From the NCBI RefSeq assembly GCF_003967515.1, contig NZ_BIFQ01000002.1, positions 1,178,001 through 1,242,000 of the forward strand: a stretch of DNA of 64,000 bases, in the 5' to 3' direction. This document shows, piece after piece, positions 9,163-17,640 of this stretch. The position numbers were made by a program, and so were the translations under genes. The stretch comes from Dictyobacter aurantiacus (GTDB lineage Bacteria > Chloroflexota > Ktedonobacteria > Ktedonobacterales > Ktedonobacteraceae). Under the pieces are notes generated by a model that was not told the DNA's origin, made no database searches, and saw only the letters and a program-made list of their open reading frames with translations. Position 1 is the first letter of the stretch, and every line of letters begins with the position of its first letter.

Positions 9163-9188
9163 CTATATTCGCCACTACTCGAATATAG
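9163..9188. promoter_or_regulatory. 9-bp inverted repeat upstream of the DUF1269-like gene
   Basis: CTATATTCG (9163-9171) and CGAATATAG (9180-9188) are a perfect inverted repeat with 8 bases between them, 39 bases before the divergent start at 9124. An operator is the likeliest reading. Confidence 0.4.
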
Positions 9189-9229
9189 TTGATAAAGGGA
9201 GGTGTGCCGTCAACCAAAAGTTGGAGATT

Positions 9230-9266
9230 GCGAGTGGAATCATGCGTGGGGCATGATTCTACTCGC
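9230..9266. repeat. 16-bp imperfect hairpin
   Basis: Positions 9230-9245 pair with 9251-9266 with one mismatch around the loop GTGGG. It lies in gene-free DNA just before the GC-rich double hairpin at 9285 and may be part of the same composite element. Confidence 0.5.
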
Positions 9267-9284
9267 GTATGTGGGGGTGGGGCT

Positions 9285-9389
9285 TTGGGGGAGCTAAGCG
9301 CCCCCGCACAGGCGGCCGCGTACGCGGCCGCCTGTGTTTTTTTGTCGAGGAGGTTGCGGGCGCGTCGAGCGCCCGCAACCTCCTCGACG
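9285..9389 (+). repeat. Composite hairpin element, copy 1 (double GC-rich hairpin)
   Basis: The 5' module GGGGGAGCTAAGCGCCCCCG leads into a perfect 30-bp palindrome (9307-9336) built on GCGGCCGCGTACGCGGCCGC and followed by seven T residues, an ideal intrinsic terminator on the + strand. Directly after comes a second hairpin with 20-bp perfect arms (9344-9363 and 9369-9388) and loop GTCGA. The order of modules matches the other copies near 17.4, 23.6, 33.4, 44.5 and 45.5 kb, but the hairpin arms are unrelated to theirs. Confidence 0.8.
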
Positions 9390-9561
9390 GATAGAAAGGG
9401 GGGGGCGCTCGCCAGATAGATAAAAGGCGGGGCCTCACAGATAGAAAGGCAGGTGGCCTCGCCAGATGGAAAAAGAGCGGGCCTCGGCGGAGAGAAAGGG
9501 GGGCGCTCGTCAGATGGAAAAAGGCGGCCCTCGCCAGATGGAAAAAGGCGGGGCCTCGCTA
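9390..9561 (+). repeat. Degenerate 25-bp tandem array, seven units
   Basis: Seven head-to-tail units begin at 9390, 9415, 9440, 9465, 9490, 9513 and 9537, each 23-25 bp, with a consensus near GATGGAAAAAGGCGGGGCCT followed by CGCCA. Each unit has a purine-rich half and a GC-rich half. The array abuts the second hairpin of copy 1 and stops 7 bp before the end of the SDR gene. There are no spacers between units, so it is a minisatellite and not a CRISPR array. Confidence 0.8.
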
Positions 9562-9568
9562 TATGATG

Positions 9569-10513
9569 TTAGATGGCGGGGGATTGGAGGGCGGAGTAGT
9601 CGACGCCGGTGAGCTTGACGGAGGCGTCCCAGAGGCTGCGGGCAGTGGCCCTGTCGTATTCTTTCTGGGCCCTGGTTTCGATACGCGGGTAGCCACGCAA
9701 TCCACCAAGGCTGCCGGGACCAACCAGTTCGCCGCCATGAATATCCGGGGAGAAGGCCGCGTAGAGTTGGGGTAGAGCGCCCATCCGCGCGGTCTGACCG
9801 ACGAGTGGGCCGAGCTTCGTGTAGAGGAGAGTTTCAAGGGTGGCATTAGAAAGGGTGGCACTGGTGGTCTGCAGGTTCGTAACCGCGTAACCAGGATGGG
9901 CCGCCACGCAGATGGTTTCGGCTCGCGCCGCCGCCAGGCGTCTCTGGAGTTCGAAGGCAAAGAGCAGGTTCGATAGCTTACTCTGCCCGTACGCTTCCCA
10001 GCGACCATACGAACGCGTGCGATTAAGATCGTCAATGCGGATCTTCCCCATGGCGCGGGCGGCGCTGGTTGTGCAGATAATACGGCTGCGCGAGGTAGCC
10101 AGCAAGGTGGGCAACAGCAGACCAGTCAGGGCAAAGTGGGCCAGATGATTGGTACCAAACTGCATCTCAAAACCATCATGGGTCTCACGACGCGGAATCG
10201 CCATCACGCCCGCGTTATTAAATAGCAGATCCAGGCGGGCGTGGTTTGCGGCAAAACTACGTGCAAACGCCCGTACCGCTTCCAACGAAGCCAGATCGAG
10301 CTCCATCAGTTCCAGAGAAGCCTGCGGAAAAGCCTGCGACAGTTCGGCCTGCGTCTGACTACCTTTTTCCAGATTGCGACACGCCATGATTACATGCGCC
10401 CGCTTCGCCGCCAGCGCCCGCGCCGTCTCCAGGCCAAGTCCGCTATTGGCGCCGGTTACCAGCGCCACGCGTCCCTGCAAATCAGGGATATCTTTATCCG
10501 TCCATTGAACCAT
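9569..10513 (-). CDS. Short-chain dehydrogenase/reductase (retinol dehydrogenase-like)
   Basis: A 314-residue SDR. The ATG at 10513 is chosen over the one at 10534 because GGAGG stands 7 bases before it. The Rossmann cofactor motif TGANSGLG is near residue 25, the NNAG motif follows at about 100, and the catalytic YGQSK (Tyr and Lys) lies near residue 180. Length and the MACRN motif after beta-2, which favours NADPH, fit the subgroup of WWOX/retinol dehydrogenase-like SDRs. It is transcribed alone; its end abuts a tandem repeat array. The substrate is unknown. Confidence 0.9.
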   Translation of the reverse strand: MVQWTDKDIPDLQGRVALVTGANSGLGLETARALAAKRAHVIMACRNLEKGSQTQAELSQAFPQASLELMELDLASLEAVRAFARSFAANHARLDLLFNNAGVMAIPRRETHDGFEMQFGTNHLAHFALTGLLLPTLLATSRSRIICTTSAARAMGKIRIDDLNRTRSYGRWEAYGQSKLSNLLFAFELQRRLAAARAETICVAAHPGYAVTNLQTTSATLSNATLETLLYTKLGPLVGQTARMGALPQLYAAFSPDIHGGELVGPGSLGGLRGYPRIETRAQKEYDRATARSLWDASVKLTGVDYSALQSPAI

Positions 10514-10713
10514 AGCAAAACCTCCAGACACCATACTTAAACACTCAAATTAATGCATGCCATAGCATAACTATACCCCAAAAAGGACATCTATACAGAG
10601 TCTCACCGGGTAAAGCATGTTATTTTTATAGCGGTGTAAACTATAAGAAGAAGCGACATTGATGCTGGTAGTGCCCCTGGTGAATATAGTGATGGAAGAG
10701 GAGCGAAACGACC

Positions 10714-11718
10714 ATGAATGAATATCAGATGTCTTTTATGGACGACCGTTATGACAGGATGCTCTACAACAGATGTGGGAACTCGGGCCTCGTGCTACCC
10801 GCCATCTCACTGGGCGCACATGAAACCTTTGGCAGTTATCGAGACGAAGACATCACGCGCGCCTGTCTATATCGCGCCTTCGACCTGGGCATCACCCACT
10901 TTGACCTGGCCAACAACTATGGGCGCCCACCAGGAACAGCCGAACTGATCGTCGGAAAGATCCTCAAAAGCATGCCACGCGACGAACTGATCATCTCATC
11001 CAAAGCTGGCTACCATATGTGGGAAGGGCCATACGGGGAATGGCTCTCAAAGAAATCCCTGATCGCCAGCCTGGATCAATCACTGAAGCGCCTCAAGCTG
11101 GACTACGTGGATATCTTCTACGCCCACCGGCCCGATCCACAGACACCGCTGGAAGAGACAATGGCGACCCTGGACCTGATCGTGCGTCAGGGTAAGGCTC
11201 TGTACATAGGCCTCAGCAATTTCTCGGGTCCACAACTGGAGCAAGCCATCCAGGTGCGGCAGCGCATGAACCTGTGCCCGATCACCATTGACCAGCAGCG
11301 CTACAATCTGCTCGATCGCGGTTGCGAACAGGACCTTTTTGGACATACCGAACGCAACGGCATCGGCGTCATTGCCTTCAGCCCACTCGCCAAAGGCGTC
11401 CTCTCAGACAAATACCTGGGAAGCCAGTTCCCACAGGACTCACGTGCCTTCAACGTCTGGGGCAAGAAGAACCTGCACGAGGTCAGCAGCCGGGCCAGGC
11501 TCGACAAGGTCCAACAGCTCAACCTGCTGGCACAGCAGCGTGGCCAGACCCTGGCCCAGATGGCCATTGCCTGGAGCCTCTATCATCCAGCCGTCACCAG
11601 CGTCCTGATCGGCGCCTCCCGCGTCGAACAGATCGAAGAGAACGTGGCCGCTCTGCAAAATCTTGAGTTCAGCCCCCTCGAGCTCAACGCCATCAACGCC
11701 ATCTGCTCATCCTCATGA
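10714..11718 (+). CDS. Aldo/keto reductase, YghZ/glyceraldehyde-3-phosphate reductase-like
   Basis: A 334-residue aldo/keto reductase that resembles the YghZ (Gpr) branch, with the conserved GYHMWEGPYGEW insertion. Catalytic residues are visible: Asp and Tyr in HFDLANNYGRPPG, Lys in IISSKAGY and His in FYAHRPD. The NADPH-binding C-terminal part reads SVLIGASRVEQIEEN. The start has a clear AGAGGAG ribosome site. Enzymes of this branch reduce aldehydes such as L-glyceraldehyde 3-phosphate or methylglyoxal; which one applies here is not shown. The upstream 179 bp hold no repeats. Confidence 0.9.
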   Translation: MNEYQMSFMDDRYDRMLYNRCGNSGLVLPAISLGAHETFGSYRDEDITRACLYRAFDLGITHFDLANNYGRPPGTAELIVGKILKSMPRDELIISSKAGYHMWEGPYGEWLSKKSLIASLDQSLKRLKLDYVDIFYAHRPDPQTPLEETMATLDLIVRQGKALYIGLSNFSGPQLEQAIQVRQRMNLCPITIDQQRYNLLDRGCEQDLFGHTERNGIGVIAFSPLAKGVLSDKYLGSQFPQDSRAFNVWGKKNLHEVSSRARLDKVQQLNLLAQQRGQTLAQMAIAWSLYHPAVTSVLIGASRVEQIEENVAALQNLEFSPLELNAINAICSSS

Positions 11719-11814
11719 ACAGACGCTATGTAGGAGATGTATGATCGAGGGATGGGGGTAGCCGATAAAATTCATTGAATCGTAGTATTTACATAAGATA
11801 ATTGGATGTCCCCC

Positions 11815-11866
11815 TTGACGTGTTCCATTTTATGATCTACAGTATATCATATGATACATGATATAC
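11815..11866 (+). promoter_or_regulatory. Promoter and overlapping operator-like repeat of the P450 gene
   Basis: TTGACG (11815-11820) and TACAGT (11838-11843) are 17 bases apart and form a plausible sigma-70-type promoter. The inverted repeat GTATATCAT (11842-11850) / ATGATATAC (11858-11866) overlaps the -10 element and its inside holds the palindrome TATCATATGATA. A repressor bound there would block the promoter. No regulator gene is adjacent. Confidence 0.5.
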
Positions 11867-11929
11867 CATAAGTTTGCAGGTATGTAAGGATTTTATGTAA
11901 ACGGGTATGTATAAGTTGGAGCAATAATA

Positions 11930-13186
<1,257 letters not shown>

Positions 13187-13220
13187 TTCATGCATCTTCA
13201 CCTACCGATCGCAATTTAAC

Positions 13221-13269
13221 AGGGCGGCCCTCGTTGTCACAGATCCTCAAGAACAACGAGAGCCGCCCT
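13221..13269 (+). terminator. Hairpin after the P450 gene
   Basis: Positions 13221-13237 (AGGGCGGCCCTCGTTGT) pair with 13253-13269 with one mismatch around a 15-base loop, 35 bases after the P450 stop. Confidence 0.6.
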
Positions 13270-13387
13270 ATCGATATCTCCATAGCAACAAAAGATACGG
13301 CGCGAGTTGACAGTGGCGCAAAGATTGATCCACAATAGCGGAAATAGATATCAGCAGAAATTTACGTGAAAGAGGGATAAAGCAAGC

Positions 13388-13999
13388 ATGCCAGATCAAT
13401 CGGCACCACTGCCAGAGGGCTGGTCCGCATGGGCTCACAAGCTAGCCGACGCCACCGATCCGACGGGCGCGCCCATTGACCCGGGCATCATGGAAACGGT
13501 GATCGCGCTTAACGTGCTGGGGGTCGAAACCAACGCCTCTTGCGAGGGACATTTAAACCATGGCTACGCCGGGCCGTGGGTCGATTTTCACGCCGTAGGG
13601 ACCGAAGCGATACGCCGCCAGGCCCGCGAGGCGACCAGGCGTCTACAGGAGGCCGAGGAGCAGCAGGCCACGCCAGAAGTGTTAAGCAAGCTGAACGAAG
13701 AGATGTTCAGGCTGGCCCGTGATGAGAATATCGCCTATTATCGCGGCTCCCGGCTGGTGCACCAGGCGCTGATCGCCTTCTATGAAGTTCACCACGCGCC
13801 CTACGATCAACAGCTCTACCTGCATAATGACAGCTTCGGCTATAGTCGTCTGCAATCTCATGGCCTCGACTACCAGACTCAATACACGCAGGAGATCCAG
13901 TCTCACAACCTGAAAAGCTATCAGGAAGAGATGCTTACCTTTACCAATTTTCTGAAACACCATTACCTACTCAAGGAGGAACAGGGACATCATGGCTGA
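13388..13999 (+). CDS. Unknown protein with SCEGH motif
   Basis: A 203-residue protein of a family I cannot name. The most conserved-looking part is residues about 38-62, GVETNASCEGHLNHGYAGPW followed by VDF, where Cys, Glu and His close together suggest a metal or catalytic site. Residues about 75-105 are a charged helix rich in Arg, Glu and Gln. The C-terminal third is Tyr- and His-rich (FYEVHHAPYDQQLYLHNDSF). GAGGGA precedes the ATG. Its end overlaps the start of the thioesterase gene by 8 bases, so the two are translationally coupled and may act together. Confidence 0.75.
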   Translation: MPDQSAPLPEGWSAWAHKLADATDPTGAPIDPGIMETVIALNVLGVETNASCEGHLNHGYAGPWVDFHAVGTEAIRRQAREATRRLQEAEEQQATPEVLSKLNEEMFRLARDENIAYYRGSRLVHQALIAFYEVHHAPYDQQLYLHNDSFGYSRLQSHGLDYQTQYTQEIQSHNLKSYQEEMLTFTNFLKHHYLLKEEQGHHG

Positions 14000-14435
14000 T
14001 TTTCGGGCTACTAACGAGGATTTTCAGCAGGTCGTCCGCGCCAACTTTCTGCGCCAGGGATTAATGCAACACCTCGGCGCAACGCTGGAAGACGTCCAAC
14101 CCGGTTACGTTCGTATCCAGATGCCTTACCGGCACAGTCTCACCCAGCAACACGGCTACTTTCATGCTGGAGCCATCACCAGCATTGTAGATTCGGCCTG
14201 TGGCTACGCCGCCCTCACACTCATGCCTCCAGACACAGACGTGCTAACAATTGAATATAAAGTCAACTTCATGGCACCCGCGCGCGGCACAATGGCGATC
14301 GCGCACGGACGAGTCCTTAGACCTGGACGCACCATCACCGTTTGCCAGGGAGAGGTTATCACCCTCAACGATGACCATGAACAGGTCTGCGCCACCATGC
14401 TCGCAACGATCATCGGTCGCCCAATCAAATCTTAA
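13992..14435 (+). CDS. PaaI-type hotdog thioesterase
   Basis: A 147-residue single-domain hotdog-fold protein of the PaaI/YdiI acyl-CoA thioesterase family. The signature QQHGYFHAGAITSIVDSACG (residues about 53-72) holds the HG...HAG..... D-type active site, followed by the VLTIEYKVNFMAPARGT strand. Such enzymes hydrolyse aryl- or acyl-CoA esters. An AAGGAGGAAC site inside the end of the previous gene serves as its ribosome site, and the 8-base overlap with that SCEGH gene indicates coupling. No CoA ligase or degradation pathway is adjacent, so the substrate is open. Confidence 0.9.
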   Translation: MADFRATNEDFQQVVRANFLRQGLMQHLGATLEDVQPGYVRIQMPYRHSLTQQHGYFHAGAITSIVDSACGYAALTLMPPDTDVLTIEYKVNFMAPARGTMAIAHGRVLRPGRTITVCQGEVITLNDDHEQVCATMLATIIGRPIKS

Positions 14436-14718
14436 CCTGCCCAACAACCTGACGTACCGCAATCTATTTTCAACAATATATTCATATATGTTTATTTGCC
14501 ATATCAGGAGCTGTTATAGCACAATAAACGATATTTTGCCATAATATAGAACACGGTAGATTTGTGACGCAATCCATGGATTCACATGCCTCTCGCGCAT
14601 AAAATAGCCCCATAAGAAACGCGGCTAAGCAGCACGTTCTTAGAACAATAATCAATACCCATCACAATAGTAGTCAATGCCTATCAAGACTCTTACCATA
14701 GCAAGAGGTACATTGCTA
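14436..14718. other. Gene-free AT-rich spacer
   Basis: Together with the hairpin that follows, this forms a 353-bp space between convergent genes. It is AT-rich with runs such as ATATATTCATATATG. No open frame with a ribosome site and no terminator apart from the 14719 hairpin was seen. Confidence 0.5.
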
Positions 14719-14788
14719 GTAGTGGTGTATAGAAAATAGTGCACGGGGCGCATTCGCGCCCCGTGCACTATTTTCTATACACCACTAC
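14719..14788 (-). terminator. 33-bp perfect hairpin at the exporter gene end
   Basis: Two 33-base arms (14719-14751 and 14756-14788) are perfectly complementary around the loop ATTC. The apex reads GGGGCGC-ATTC-GCGCCCC. The right arm touches the stop codon of the minus-strand exporter gene at 14789. It is far longer than an ordinary terminator and belongs to the long-hairpin series of this window. Confidence 0.75.
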
Positions 14789-16258
14789 TTACATACCAGT
14801 CTCGGCGCCAAGGGTGGCTTCGATAACGGCCTTTTCTTTGGATGCTGATCCGGTGCGCTGCATGGTAGAGGCGGCGTCGCTATCACGAACAGCGAGTCCG
14901 ATCAAAGCGGCGATCAGGACCAGAATGGCGGAGGTGATAAAGGCCGCATGGTAGGCGTTCAAGTTGGGAACGGCCACACCATGGGTATTCATCTGGGTAA
15001 TGCCAACAAAGCTAATTACAGTGCTGATGATGGCCACCCCAAGTGAGGAACCGATCTGACGCTGAGCATTGCTAAGCGCGGAAGCCTGACCGGTCTCGGC
15101 TGGCGAGATGGTAGCGAAGGCGGCCGCCTGCACCGGCAGGAATGAGTTAGCCATACCCGCTCCAATCAAGAACATCAATCCACGCATCAGCCACAGGCTG
15201 GTATCCTGGCCCATCAAGTTCATCAGCAGCATAAAAACGGTCACGCATCCCAGTCCATAGACGATCAGGCGTCGAGGTCCCACATATGGGTAGAGGCGAG
15301 CCGCGATCTGGGTCATGACCAGCACCCCAAGCGCCTCGGGAAACGTAGTCAGACCTGAAGTAAGAGCCGACACACCACGTCCCTCCTGCAAGAACAAAGG
15401 TGCCGCGTACAGCAATCCCAGGAAGCCCGCGCCCGAGAAGAGCGAGAGCAGGTTGCAGGTGCGGAAAGAGCGATTGCGCAGCAGACGCAGATCGAGCATT
15501 GGATGTGAAGCCCGCAGTTCAACAACGACAAAGGCCACCAGAATAAGCCCCCCGGCGGCACCGCAACTCAGGATCCCGATCGAGGTCCAGCCATAGTTTG
15601 GACCTTCACTCAGGGCGTACATAGCCAGGCCCAGGCCGATGCCGGCCAGAAAGAAGCCCATCACATCAAAGCCGCCCACCGACTCCTCATAGTACTCCTC
15701 AAGGAAAAGCAGGCCAAACAACGCGGTCAGGATACCAATAGGCACATTGACAAAGAAGACCCAGCGCCATGAGAACTGGGTGATCAATAAGCCACCCAGA
15801 ACTGGTCCCATCGCGGGAGCAAATACAGTAGGGATATTCAGGATACGTGATACCTGCACACGTTCCGCAGGTGGGAAGGTACGATACAGAAGAGCCGTAC
15901 CAACGGGGGTCAACGCACCACCAGCCAGTCCCTGCAAGACACGAAATAGGATAAGCATTGGCAAACTCGGCGCCAGTCCACACATCGCAGAAGTAACACT
16001 AAACAGCGCCAGGGCGCTCAAGAAGATACGCTTGTTTCCAAAGCGGTCACCCAACCAACCCGAAGCCGGGATCACCACCGCCAGGCTTACCAGGTAACCC
16101 ACCACCACCGCATCAATCCCGGTACCAGAAACACCAAATTGCCGCCCCAGTGAAGGCAGGGCGACAGTAACAATCGTGCCATCCATAATACTCATAAACA
16201 TAGCAGCAACGAAGACGACACTAACAGAAATTTTGGGGTTCATGTGAAGACGAGGCAT
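14789..16258 (-). CDS. MFS drug exporter, DHA2 (EmrB/QacA) family
   Basis: A 489-residue membrane protein with about 14 hydrophobic segments, the number expected for DHA2 drug:H+ antiporters. The first helix carries AMFMSIMDGTIVTVALPSLG, the family motif D1 with its conserved Asp. Motif A is GWLGDRFGNKRIF after helix 2, and motif C (GPVLGGLL) lies in helix 5. The ATG at 16258 has TGGAG upstream; an internal ATG at 16243 is possible. It stands alone with no adjacent regulator and ends against a 33-bp hairpin. It probably exports toxic organic compounds; the substrate is unknown. Confidence 0.92.
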   Translation of the reverse strand: MPRLHMNPKISVSVVFVAAMFMSIMDGTIVTVALPSLGRQFGVSGTGIDAVVVGYLVSLAVVIPASGWLGDRFGNKRIFLSALALFSVTSAMCGLAPSLPMLILFRVLQGLAGGALTPVGTALLYRTFPPAERVQVSRILNIPTVFAPAMGPVLGGLLITQFSWRWVFFVNVPIGILTALFGLLFLEEYYEESVGGFDVMGFFLAGIGLGLAMYALSEGPNYGWTSIGILSCGAAGGLILVAFVVVELRASHPMLDLRLLRNRSFRTCNLLSLFSGAGFLGLLYAAPLFLQEGRGVSALTSGLTTFPEALGVLVMTQIAARLYPYVGPRRLIVYGLGCVTVFMLLMNLMGQDTSLWLMRGLMFLIGAGMANSFLPVQAAAFATISPAETGQASALSNAQRQIGSSLGVAIISTVISFVGITQMNTHGVAVPNLNAYHAAFITSAILVLIAALIGLAVRDSDAASTMQRTGSASKEKAVIEATLGAETGM

Positions 16259-16510
16259 TCATTGGACTCCAGACCATCTAACTACATATTTATATTATTC
16301 TCATTATTGGAACACCAAAAAGTCAAAAAATCATCCATCCTAAACATTAGGAGTTGATGCAAGAGTTTGCATTGACCGATTATAATAGAGAGGAACGCAC
16401 CTGGCTCTGGAGTACGGTCAAGCGTAGGACAGTACGTGTATGTAAATGGGTCACATCAATTACGTACAATTGGATCTTAACGCAGGCAAGGACTGGCCGG
16501 GGAGTATGAC

Positions 16511-17371
16511 ATGCAGAATCCGAATAAAGGGATGGACAATCCTAATCAGAACCCCTTTCAAGGTGGGTCAGCGGAAAATATGGGGCAGGGTCCTTATCGG
16601 CAGAGCGACATGAACCCTCCCAATCAGAATCCTTTTCAACCCACTCAGCCTGGCCAGGAACCATTTAAGCGAGAGGCCGCGCCTACACCAGAACAAGAGC
16701 AATATAGACAGCAAGGCGCGCCACAACAACCCGTCTGGGGCCAGCCGGGGCAGGAGCAGTATCGCGGGCCAGCCACGGGCCAGCCAGGGCAGGGAGCCAC
16801 CGTGGGTGGCGGAGTAACTGGTCAGCCTGGACAGGTTACGGCCGCCAACTATGCGGTCCCCACTGGTCTACCATTTAATCAACAAGAATGGCAAACGCTG
16901 GTCGCCACGCCCATACAGGTCAGCCTGGCGATGATGTCCATCTCGCCTTCGGGTATCCTTGGCATGGTCCAGGAAGCGATGGCGATCGGTAAGAGTGTAC
17001 AGGCCTTGCAAGCCCAGGGCAGTATCAGTCCGATGCTGACGCAAATCGGCCAGCAACTAACCAGGGGGTTAGAGGACATGCGTGCGGGACGACAAAGTCC
17101 ATTTGGCGACATCCGCCAGATGTCCCAGAATCCAGAAATGGCGCGCAATACCGCACTGGCATCCTGCCAGCGTAGCGCATCCATCCTTGAAAGAACCTCG
17201 CCGCGCGATGCCATGTCGTTCAAGCAGTTCGTCTACTCCTTCGCCTATAACGTTGCCGCAGCCGGGCGCGAAGGCGGCTTCCTGGGTTTCTTTGGAGGAG
17301 AGCAGGTATCTCCAGCCGAAAATTCGTTCCTGAATGACCTTGTAATCGCCTTAAAGCTCCAGCGCTCTTAA
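16511..17371 (+). CDS. Gln/Pro/Gly-rich protein with helical C-terminal domain
   Basis: A 286-residue protein of unknown function. Residues 1-115 are low complexity, rich in Asn, Pro, Gln and Gly, with imperfect repeats of NPNQNPFQ and GQPGQ. Residues about 125-286 look folded and helical, with LVATPIQVSLAMMSISPSGI and LTQIGQQLTRGLEDM, and end with an FKQFVYSFAYNVAAAGREGG segment. No signal peptide. TAA at 17369-17371 is immediately followed by the left end of a TIR-bounded hairpin element. A disordered tail plus a helical domain suggests a scaffold or condensate-forming role, which is only an inference. Confidence 0.7.
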   Translation: MQNPNKGMDNPNQNPFQGGSAENMGQGPYRQSDMNPPNQNPFQPTQPGQEPFKREAAPTPEQEQYRQQGAPQQPVWGQPGQEQYRGPATGQPGQGATVGGGVTGQPGQVTAANYAVPTGLPFNQQEWQTLVATPIQVSLAMMSISPSGILGMVQEAMAIGKSVQALQAQGSISPMLTQIGQQLTRGLEDMRAGRQSPFGDIRQMSQNPEMARNTALASCQRSASILERTSPRDAMSFKQFVYSFAYNVAAAGREGGFLGFFGGEQVSPAENSFLNDLVIALKLQRS

Positions 17372-17564
17372 GAGTGTGTCTAACCCTTGTCACCCTGGGG
17401 GCATGTGAGCGCGTCCGCTACGCGGCCGCACTGGTTTTGTGAGTTGGTGCAACAGGGGCGCTTTCGCGCCCCTGTTGCACCAACTCACCATGGATTTGTG
17501 AACATCAGAGGTGCAAAAGCTCAGGCATGCTGCAGGCGATGATCATGAGAATCAAATACACTCT
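17371..17564 (+). repeat. Composite hairpin element, copy 2, with terminal inverted repeats
   Basis: About 194 bp. The ends (17371-17387 and 17548-17564) are inverted repeats matching at 12 of 17 positions, all differences being transitions, starting AGAGTGT. Inside are GGGGGCATGTGAGC, the core GCGTCCGCTACGCGGCCGC (17411-17429), a perfect 23-bp hairpin (17439-17461 and 17466-17488, loop TTTC, apex GGGGCGC), and a 3' module ending GATGATCATGAGAATC. The right end resembles that of copy 6 near 45.7 kb. It starts at the last base of the preceding stop codon. Confidence 0.85.
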
Positions 17565-17588
17565 AAATAAAGAAGAGCGAAACATACA

Positions 17589-17630
17589 GCCGATGTGGCC
17601 CGGTGCATAAATGCACCGGGCCACATCGGC
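17589..17630 (-). terminator. 20-bp perfect hairpin after the GH13 gene
   Basis: Arms 17589-17608 and 17611-17630 are perfectly complementary with only AA between them. It lies 10 bases past the end of the minus-strand GH13 gene, opposite to copy 2, and is read as its terminator. Confidence 0.65.
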
Positions 17631-17640
17631 GTTATGGAGG

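Noticed and set aside
9390-9561. Second CRISPR candidate
   Set aside because: Degenerate 25-bp units without spacers; a minisatellite explains it better.
14719-14788. Long hairpins as ordinary intrinsic terminators only
   Set aside because: Several lack a T run, are two to four times longer than needed, and two (21454, 33463) lie between divergent genes where no terminator is required.
17371-17564. Integron attC site or retron RNA
   Set aside because: There is no integrase, no reverse transcriptase and no gene-cassette order; stems are perfect, unlike attC sites with their extrahelical bases.
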